Assembly: GCA_033807695.1 (NCBI GenBank)
Contig: CM066301.1
Coordinates: forward strand, 4,464,001 to 4,528,000
DNA: 64,000 nucleotides
Direction of reading: 5' to 3'
From: Daedaleopsis sinensis
Taxonomy: Eukaryota > Basidiomycota > Agaricomycetes > Polyporales > Polyporaceae
Positions 56,013 to 64,000 of the stretch are shown here, piece by piece; within the stretch, counting starts at the first letter, position 1; each line of letters starts with the position of its first letter. The notes beneath the pieces were generated by a model, which was not told the origin of the DNA, did not search any database, and saw nothing but the letters and a program-made list of their open reading frames with translations. The position numbers were made by a program, and so were the translations under genes.

Positions 56013-57410
56013 ATGCCTAGACACATCAGCATCACGCTCGCCCGGGATATTCACGGCAATGAGAACACCAAAATTCACTATGGGAGCGTCAAGGAAATCA
56101 TGCCGAGTTTAGTCGCTGATTACGGCGACCGTGGCCTTAGTCGTGTGGCACAAATCTCTGTCCGGGACACCATCCCGCGAAGTCGCCAAACGATCCAGCG
56201 GGAACTAGTGATGCTTCGTGACCTAAGCGGGCTTGTCGAACTTTCTTTCTCTGCTTCCGGACTTCTCTCCTCCGATTACAACGAGCAAGACGTAGAGGAG
56301 GCCCTCAAGAAGAAACCCGAACTGCGCCATCTCCAGCTCGCCGGGCTACCAATTTCACTGCATTGGTCTCGCTTCACCGAAATGCAGACCATCACCTTGC
56401 GCGATTGCTTCCTCAATGGGCCACTCATGGAGCCACGTGAGCTCTTTGCCTGCATCGCGGAGTGGAGGTTAGCCAAGGGGAACATCCTGGAGACTCTGCA
56501 CATGTCTTCACTTTCCCATCTAGTCAACTTCGCTTCAGCGGATCCGCCTGCTGCACCCCCTTCCAGTCGTAAATCACTTGCAGTACTGCGTCGGCTTGTC
56601 CTAGAGGACACGTACTTCAAACTGCGCAATCTCCTCGAGCACCTGACTCCGTTTGTGACTGTCATCGATATCAAGCTCGTCACCACGTTTCGAGGGGACT
56701 ATCCAGGCGACTATCAGGACATCGTGCGCCACACACTCCCAGCGACCAGCCGTCCGCTCAGTTTCCTCCCTTGGAGACCCCGTGAGGTCGAGGTGGCCGC
56801 ATCGGAGGACAAAGTCACCGTCACCGCGCGCGGGACCGAAGACGAGGAGCGGCTGGTCCTCATTGCGCCTGCGGATCCCGATTGTCCAGGGAGCCGCGAC
56901 TTTCTCTTCCGTGGGGCCCTGCGCTCACTTGGGAAAATCTTCCCTTCGGATATCCACACGCTGCGCATATCTGGCCCGCTAGACGCTGTGGACGAGCCTG
57001 CCTGGTCGCACACGCTCGAGGGATTTAACGGCCTCCGCAAGCTCTGCGCCGTCGACACCGAGCAAAGGTGGACCGGAGCACCACTCCAAGCCGCTCTGGA
57101 CGTTCCTGCTTTGGTTGACACACCCCTGCTGTGTAGGATGCTGCAGATTCTGTCCTTGCAGGGCCTCGCATACACTTCGGCGGCCGTCCATCGCAAGCTA
57201 CCCGGCCTCGGACCCGTGATGAAGCGGAGAATCGAGAAACGAGGTGCGGCCAAGTTGAAGAAGCTGGAGCTAGAGGTCGTCATCGTTTACGGGGAGGGAG
57301 GCCAGTTCTCGGAGCCGTACGGACACGTGCGGACCTTGAACGACGTGTTGGACGGTGCAGACGCCATCGGGGATGTTCACGTTCGGACTGCCTTCTCGGG
57401 GTCGGTATGA
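56013..57410 (+). CDS. F-box/LRR-like uncharacterised protein, 465 aa
   Basis: Single coding exon of 465 residues starting MPRHISITLARD directly after an apparent leader-intron acceptor (GTGGACAG); an in-frame ATG at 55986 would lie inside that intron. Repeated leucine-rich blocks (LRDLSGLVELSFSASGL, ELRHLQLAGLPISL, MQTITLRDCFLNGP, LRRLVLEDTYFKLRNLLEHL, FNGLRKLCAVDT, LLCRMLQILSLQGL) resemble the LRR-like C-terminal parts of the very large agaricomycete F-box families. I see no clear F-box at the N terminus, so it may be a derived or truncated member. F-box/LRR proteins choose substrates for SCF ubiquitin ligases, but without an F-box that role is speculative. The next gene is convergent. Confidence 0.55.
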   Translation: MPRHISITLARDIHGNENTKIHYGSVKEIMPSLVADYGDRGLSRVAQISVRDTIPRSRQTIQRELVMLRDLSGLVELSFSASGLLSSDYNEQDVEEALKKKPELRHLQLAGLPISLHWSRFTEMQTITLRDCFLNGPLMEPRELFACIAEWRLAKGNILETLHMSSLSHLVNFASADPPAAPPSSRKSLAVLRRLVLEDTYFKLRNLLEHLTPFVTVIDIKLVTTFRGDYPGDYQDIVRHTLPATSRPLSFLPWRPREVEVAASEDKVTVTARGTEDEERLVLIAPADPDCPGSRDFLFRGALRSLGKIFPSDIHTLRISGPLDAVDEPAWSHTLEGFNGLRKLCAVDTEQRWTGAPLQAALDVPALVDTPLLCRMLQILSLQGLAYTSAAVHRKLPGLGPVMKRRIEKRGAAKLKKLELEVVIVYGEGGQFSEPYGHVRTLNDVLDGADAIGDVHVRTAFSGSV

Positions 57411-58311
57411 TCGTTCACGGCTGATAATGGACTAATCATATTACTGAATATGCGCGGATATGCTGAAGTTACTATGTGTATGTTTATCCTTCAACTACTG
57501 CGAGGACCCTGAGTATCCTCCGCTTCGTTCATCTGTGTACTGTACTTGTCTTCATGGAACCCTATAATTTGACTACGGCCCAATATCATTTTTTGCTTCG
57601 CATTGTCGGCATGAGTCTGTGTGGCGTGTCAGTCGGATGGATCGGAAGAAATGGGTCTTGCCTAATCGCCGCCCATGAGATTAACCAGATATCGGAGGAC
57701 TCTTTGCCGCATTCCGGAGCACTGTCCGTCACGCGTCGATGTGTCTTGACTCGGCGCAAGAGAGTACCGTGACAGTCTGTAGAGAGCGGCTGTCGTCTCC
57801 CGGTCGGTAATTTGCATATGCTCTATGTTGAGCCTGAAGTTATCGTCCATGATGAGTGAGGTCTCCGCATTTCGGAAGTGCATTGGTGATGTGAGCGGGA
57901 GGGAGGCAGCCCAGGCTGCGTATGCCAGTGGGAGCCCGACTCCTTTTCATCGTCTTGGATTACTTGCTAGATTGCTCCACAGTGCGTACTGTGACAGCGT
58001 TCTGACCGAGCTGATCATCGTGAAGAAATCGGTGCGAGGTCAGTCGGACTCGCAGACAAATGCCGCGGTGAACCACTCGAACCATAATCGAGACAAGTTC
58101 TCAAGCGAACGTAGCGCATTGTGGAGCAGACTCTCAAGATATATAGAACTCATTGAACATTGACATTCACTCGAATTTGGACGTCGACACAATGTCGCGA
58201 CGGTGTGCCAATCCACTCGCCCCAGTCACTGGTTTATCGGAGATCACAACTTGATACAAGTGACCACAGAACTAGGCTGAAGGCAGAATCGGGTGATATA
58301 GATTACAATGG
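57411..58311. other. Convergent intergenic region
   Basis: About 0.9 kb between the 3' ends of the F-box/LRR-like gene and the first MYND gene. A minus-strand frame (57662-57883, extendable to ~57930 with a possible splice acceptor) reads like protein for ~90 residues, but lacks a clear start and family, so it is not called. Confidence 0.45.
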
Positions 58312-60790
58312 TCAAGTTGGTGAAATAGTACTATTAGGCTTTCTTACATGCTGCTCGGTAGACACCGACGTCTGCGGGTTGCGCGGTCGACACTGCGGCT
58401 TGTGCGCCTTCCAATGCTCCCTCTGGCACTCTTCATCACAATACCTGGGGCAAGCGCGTCAGTCCAACCGCCGGGAACAAGCGCAAACGCTGCCACGCAC
58501 CACACATTCTGGCATCCGCCACACCTCTTCACCACTGCAGTCCGCGCCATGCAATGCGAGCACCTGTACAGGCCCGGCCCGGAGGCCAGACCGCTGACAA
58601 GGTAGCTGCTGTCGCACCCACAATGCAGAGGACTGTGCACAAAGTCCCAGAGCAAGCCGGGAGTGCAGAGCTCCCGCCACGTTCCGTCCGTGAGTGCCGC
58701 CTCCACCGTGCTGTGATAGTCTTCCGCAGGGACGTCCGATGAGAGCTCTGCGAAGAGGCCGCGACGCTTGGCCTGTCGCCGATTCAAGTCGCCGATGAGA
58801 TTGCCCCAGGTCTTAATGCCTCTGCGGTAATGGCGAATAAGGAGGTCATATTCCGCAGTCACACTGCCTCGGATGTCGTATCCGAGCTCGTCGAGAAGGC
58901 AGACCGTGCGATTCATCGCTTCGAGATATGGCTAGTAGTGCATGTGGGGTGTTTTACATCTAACCGCAAAGTATGATGATATGCGTGAACATGACATACC
59001 TGCAGCTCCGAGAGATCCTCGCTCAGTTCCTGACTCCGCAGCACGAACGTGTTCGCCATCTGTAGCTTGAGTATAATTATGTTCGATTGACAGTCCGGAG
59101 GCGACTCCGACAGAAACAACGCGGCGTCTCGGTGTGCGATCTTGTACAGCTCAGTGGCGAATCGTCTCGTGCGGTGGTCGGATGGCGGAACCGAAAAGAG
59201 AACAGCATGTGCCTGCGCCATAGCTGATGTGACCGAAGCTTTAAGAAGCTGTCGCCGCACGTAAGGGGAAAGACCGTCGAGCTCCAAGGCTTGCTTGACG
59301 TGTCCCCAAGAGACAGTCTCGGTGCGGGGGACGGTGCAGAGTTTGTAACGAGCATAGGCGTGTTTTGGATTGCGAAGGAGCACAGTCTTGCAGAAAGCGG
59401 CAGCCTCCTCCTTAGATGCGGTGAGCTGTAAGTACTCTATGTCGAGGGTGTCGGCAGCGTCGAGCTTGCCATGTTTGCGGAGTGCCTTGGCAGCGACCGG
59501 GAGGCAGTCGAACCAAGATGTGTATGGAAGACCGAGTTCATCGAACTTTAGATCCGGTAGGTCGTTATCGTCAATGATGTCGTAGTACTGCCCCTCGAGG
59601 ATGATGCTCGCAAGTCCCATTCCGAGTTCGAAAAGATCCTGATCGCCGTACAGGAACTCGTCGTACACCTCAACAAACGCGTCTACGGATCGTCCGTATT
59701 GTTCAGACACACACCGTGTCGCCCCGTATTCCTTGACAGCACGGAGAGAGTCTGCGGATAGGTGGTGACTACGATGGATCCATTCTGTTGCGGGGAACGT
59801 CGGAGGCAAGATACTCTGGCCAGGCGGAGTGAGATCGAAGAAGGTGTGGGCACAGAATGCGCGAAGGCCGAAGTCATCACTTCGAATCAGACACGCAACA
59901 AGGTCGAGTAGGGGTGCTTGGTCAGGATGTGTGAGGTCCTCCCATGATGAGGCTCGAACGCGGTGGAGGAAGACCGGGAGCGCGTGGACTACTAGAGTGT
60001 GAGACGGCGACGGACCAAGCAAGAGCTTCATGAGGAGCCCGGTCGTGTCGGCAAGTGGCCGTAAGACTGCGGCTGGTAGGTTGTGTGCCTCTGCCGTCTT
60101 TTGGTACATAGTTTCAAACGCGTGCGACAGGGCCACAACCGTGTACTCGGTCTCGTCGGAGTCGTCTTGATCTTGCGAGAACGCGACAAGGCGACTAATG
60201 AGGTCGAGGAATCCCACCGAAGATCCGTCGAGGTCGTGGCGTGCCACGACCGAAAGCAGTTGAAGGGCAAGGGCGCGCCCATCCACATCGTGCCCAACCT
60301 CGACAAGAACTCTAGCTACGATACCTGAGAAACAATCAGTGATTGGAAGCAGATACAGACAATGAGAGCTACCTGCGGCCATTAGCCCATAGCAAATATT
60401 GCTGTCGCGGCACATACAGAGCCATATGGCTACAATGGCCCGGGTGACGTCCCTCCGGTTATGCCGGTCCGCCGCGTCGAATACGAAGATCAGCTTGGAA
60501 GAAATCTCTCGCAACCGAAAATAAATCTCCCGCAACCCACTCCGCGTCGTGAGCTCTGAGACCGAGTTCCGTCAGCAGCTGCATCGACGCTGTTCAGACC
60601 GTGACCATTACATACTTGGTATGTCCAGATAGTGGAGCGTCTTGTATACTGTGTGTCGAAGGTTCGCTTTGCTTGCGTCGACGCATATCTTTTGATAGAG
60701 TTCATAGAGCACAGCGCCTGACAGTTTGGGAGGTGCGTGTTGCGGAGGAATCACTACAGAGAGCACGCTGGTGAGATAAGTGCCTCTGTT
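58312..60790 (-). CDS. MYND zinc-finger protein 1
   Basis: About 780 residues in four visible exons. The first (to ~60616, LYELYQKICVDASKANLRHTVYKTLHYLDIP) has an unresolved 5' end near 60780; then 60555-59000 (LTTRSGLREIYFRL to SELSELQ), an exon beginning PYLEAMNRTV, and a last exon WYCDEECQREHWKAHKPQC. The body is helical and repeat-like (ALQLLSVVARHDLDG, LLDLVACLIRSDDFGLRAFC, YARYKLC), probably an alpha-helical armadillo/HEAT- or TPR-type scaffold. The C-terminal MYND finger has C-x2-C (CSHC), C-x2-C (CGGC), YC, CQ, H-x3-C ligands split by an intron before WYC; the TGA is at 58312-58314. MYND fingers bind proline-rich partner peptides, often in transcription regulation; the role here is unknown. 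Paralogous to the next gene along its whole length. Confidence 0.82.
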
Positions 60791-60825
60791 GACAATGAAA
60801 ACCAGATCCTGTCACTCGAGGACAT

Positions 60826-61635
60826 GTCGTTGCAGTCGTAGTGACAATGTGTGCTTGATTGCATGGAGAGAATGATAGGGACTCGGAAAAGATCAGACGA
60901 GGACGAAGTATGTTACACCACCTAAGAATCTGTCACTGCGTCGGGAGAAGGATACAAGCCAAAGCCAGGCTCGCTCATCGAACAGAGGGAGTAGAGCAAG
61001 GAGCGGAAGGAGTAGAGTGAGAGAGACGTACTGCCGGCAATCACTCAATTGCTACAAACCCCCCACTTCTATGACTGGCGTATGCGAATATAACCAATCG
61101 CTCGACGGCCTCTCCGGTATGGCTGTGGTATGATGGGATCTGCAGGACAAGTATACTATATCGAGGGAGGAGTTCGTGTCGTGTGTTGATCGAAGGCGAT
61201 GGCGAGTGTTGAGGGCCGCTTAGGAACCTCGAAGTTGGCGCGTTCTGAAGGTTACAAGCTTGTACAAAGGGTGTTCGCAAAGAGTTGAGGCTCTTTAGTC
61301 GTATAGTTGCGATTCCATTAGGAGTAAGACAGTCAGACTGTACCGTTAAAACTTAAAACGGTGCGCTGGCATGGCCAAACGCGATCACGCGCATTCCACG
61401 TGACTCTGCCTTGGTCGGTTGGCCTCGCTGACTCCTCTCTGTACCCTAGCTAAGACTAAGAGGCTTACAGCTGCTCTCATGACGATATGATGCTCTGTGA
61501 AGATCTAAAGTCCGCACACGGGGAGCTTGGCGGATAAGGATGAGATAAGTAGAGTACGTAATTTAGTTCGGTGAAGCACTACTGTATGACTGGAAAGTTG
61601 AATGGAAGCATACTGAAGAATGCAGATATTCGTGC
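60826..61635. other. Intergenic region between the two MYND genes
   Basis: About 0.8 kb upstream of MYND gene 1 and downstream of MYND gene 2. The true first exon of MYND gene 1 may lie near 60830-60900 (an ATG with a short open stretch at 60862), but it could not be joined in phase. Otherwise no coding signal. Confidence 0.45.
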
Positions 61636-64000
61636 TTAATGTGATCGACACTGCTGCTTGTGCGTTTCCCAGTGTTTCGTCTGACAATCGGTGTTACAAT
61701 ACCTGGCGAAATCAACCTGTCAGTGATTTGAGAGCCTCTCTGGAGGTTCCTGCATACCAGGCGTTGTGGCACCGGCGACATTTCCTCAATAACGCGCTCC
61801 GCCTCCAACAACGAGAACACTGATACAATCCCGGTCCAGGAGTCTCCAGTACGCTGATAGGGTAGTTGCTGTCGCATCCACATCTCACAGGGGCATGCGT
61901 GAACTCCAATTGGCTGGCTTCGCAGTGCGCGGGCCATTTGACGTGGTCGATGTCCTCCGCCCAGTGTTCCGCAGTCAGGTCGAGACCAGTCGCCAGACCG
62001 TTGGACCGCTGCCTGGTCTCCCTCCGATTCAGCTCCGCGAGAAGACCGCCCCAGGTCTGGAGGCCTTGGCAGGAATGGTGCATCAACAATTCAAATTCTG
62101 TGGCGATCGTGTCCTCCTGTATCTTGTACCCGAGTTCTTTGAGAAGACGGGCCGTGGACTTGGCTGCTTGCAGAATAGGCTGGAAGTACACAGTGGGCAT
62201 TGTGTTACTGGTGCAACGACAAGACTCACCTGTATGTCGGAGAAGTCGTCACCTATTTGTCGCCTGCAGAGCACGAAGGTGATTATCATTTTGAACCGCA
62301 ACACTCCTACATTCTCCGGACAGTCCGGAGGAGACTCAGACAAGAAGACATCGGCATTGTGCCGCGCGCGTTGGAGTAGCTTCGTGGCGAAGTCATGCGA
62401 AAGTCGATCAGATAATGAGACAACATGAAGAAGGCCCATTGCGCGTCCTGTGTATAATCCAACAGAGCGGTGCAAGATACTTCGCCGCATCGGCGGTGAG
62501 AGTCCTGGGAGCTCCAACGCTTTCTTTGATAAACGTGCAAACTCTTCAGGGTTGTCCACGATGAGACACAATTGAACGTGGGCGTACACGTGTTGAGGAT
62601 GGTGAGTGACCACGGTTCTGCAAGAGGCGATGATCTTCTCCTTGGATGCGGTGTGAAGCAAGTACTCTATCTCGAGGGTATCTGCAGCGTCGGTCTCACC
62701 CTGCGCTCGGAGGGCGTCAGCAGCGTGCAAGAGATAAGGGTGCCAGGACGTGTGTGGAAGACCGAACGATGTGAATTTGCGATCCGGTAGATTTTGCTCG
62801 GCGACAATGTCGTGGTATCGTCCGTCGAGGATGATGCTCACCAGGCTCCTTCCGAGCTCGCAAACATCCCGATTGCTGGCGCGTAGCAGTCTGTTGAAAG
62901 CTTTCACAAACGCGTCCGCTGATCGTGCGTATTGCTCAGATTCACACCGCGCTACTCCGTAGTCTTCGATGACGCGCAGCGAAGCGGGCGAGAGGTATTG
63001 CTTGCGATCGGTCCACCGCGTCGCAGGAAAGGTGATAGGAGGCAAATCCCCACGCAGACAAAGCTCGAAGAAGCTCATGACGCAAAGGGACCGAAGGGAG
63101 ATGTTTTCGCTCCGGAGCAGGATTGCGACAAGGTTGAGTAGTGGCGCCCGATCGGGGTGCATTATGTCTTCCAAGGACGACCCTTGGAAACAGTGGATGA
63201 GTAGCGGAATTGCGTGTGCCACTAGACGGCGAGGAGGGGATAATCGACATAACAGATCTATGACAATATCGGCGGTCTGGGAGAGTGGCCGCATGAGGCT
63301 AGGTGGTCTAATGCCCGCGCTGACCTTGCGATGAAATTGTCTGTCGAGCGCATGTGCGAGAGTGACGACCGTATCCTCGATCACATCCAAGTCGTTCCCA
63401 TCCCGGAGGAGGACAATGAGAGGATTGATGAGCTCGAGGAACCCCATTTCAGATCCTTCAAGTTTGTGGCATGCCAGGACAGAGAGAAGCTGGAGAGCGC
63501 AGGGGCGGCCGTCGGCATCGAGAGCGATTACCTGGAGCAGTCTTTGCATGACGCCTGCAGGACGATCAAAATGAGGTGAAGAAGAGGACAAGAGGTGGAC
63601 GCTACCTGACACTTCCATGAGCTTGCGACACAACAAATAGTCAGGGCACATGGAGAGCCATATCGAGACGACGGCTCTGGTGATGTTGTAATTCGGGTTT
63701 TGTGGGTCTCTCTCCATTGCATTGTCGAACACCCAGTTCAGCTTCAAAGCGATCACCTCAAACGAATGGAACGCCTTCTTCAATCCACTACGTTTCGTCA
63801 AATCTGAACCAATAGATGTTAGTCAATGAGTGTGTGTCGTGACTGGCACATCGTCTATTACACGCACTGGGGATCTCGACCAATTTCGTGATTTTCATCA
63901 TTGTGCGTCTCTGTGTCAATCCTTCTGTAGCGACGCATGCACCGTCGTATAGTTCGGATAAATCTAGACCTGACAGGTTAGCCCACACGCCTCGAGGATC
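61636..64000 (-). CDS. MYND zinc-finger protein 2 (5' end outside the window)
   Basis: Paralogue of MYND protein 1 in the same orientation, ~1 kb upstream. Visible exons: DPRGVWANLSGLDLSELYDGACV...KLVEIP running in from the window edge; a long exon from LTKRSGLKKAF to DDFSDIQ (ending ~62233); an exon starting PILQAAKSTARLLKELGY; and a final YCNTDCQTKHWETHKQQCRSH with TAA at 61636-61638. Zinc ligands CSRC, CRRC, YC, CQ, H, C are all present. Matching introns fall at the same places as in gene 1, and blocks such as ALQLLSVLACHKLEGS, SEQYARSADAFVKAFN and DAADTLEIEYL align directly. A local tandem duplication followed by substantial divergence is the simple explanation. Function: protein-protein scaffold by inference only. 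Confidence 0.85.

Noticed and set aside
57662..57930. Minus-strand coding candidate between the F-box/LRR-like and MYND genes
   Set aside because: About 90 residues of plausible sequence but no start codon in a supported exon, no family and only one possible splice site.

Overview
The window is nuclear DNA of a filamentous basidiomycete, most likely an agaricomycete (mushroom-forming fungus). The reasons are short 48-70 nt introns with GTRNGT donors in nearly every gene, KDZ and Plavaka transposons, a DUF6532-type protein and MYND-finger families typical of that group. No prokaryotic features, rRNA, tRNA or CRISPR were seen.

Layout. (1) Positions 1-51,613 are a tandem array of a ~10 kb unit made of a three-KH-domain RNA-binding protein gene and ~8.6 kb of mostly non-coding flank. 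Unit A runs from before the window to 40,176, unit B is 40,177-50,226, and unit C keeps only the KH gene (50,227-51,613). All visible KH copies encode the same 402-aa protein, with only synonymous differences. Homology turns abruptly from near-identical to diverged at the stop codon of copy C. (2) Unit A, but not B, is interrupted twice. A 21,984-bp KDZ transposon (2,917-24,900) has ~0.76-0.8 kb terminal inverted repeats and a near-perfect 8-bp target duplication. An 8,325-bp Plavaka transposon (27,790-36,114) has 12-bp terminal inverted repeats and a 6-bp target duplication. Removing both restores a ~10.26 kb unit, close to unit B (10.05 kb). (3) Positions 52,700-64,000 are single-copy host DNA: an alpha-arrestin-like gene, an F-box/LRR-like gene and two paralogous MYND zinc-finger genes on the minus strand, the second running off the window.

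The KDZ element is the most interesting object. Its transposase gene (minus strand) splices into one open frame with the CxC zinc cluster and all the KDZ catalytic motifs. Facing the other way is a head-to-tail series of five clean multi-exon cargo genes (817, 574, 340, 507 and 270 aa; the second has an HMG-box-like segment). A 109-aa small protein gene lies next to the right terminal repeat. None of the cargo is the TET/JBP dioxygenase known from some fungal KDZ elements. The Plavaka element also looks intact: a 1,079-aa transposase and a divergent DUF6532-type partner share a ~0.4 kb promoter region. All gene models were spliced by hand from the sequence; functions come from remembered family motifs, not from searches.
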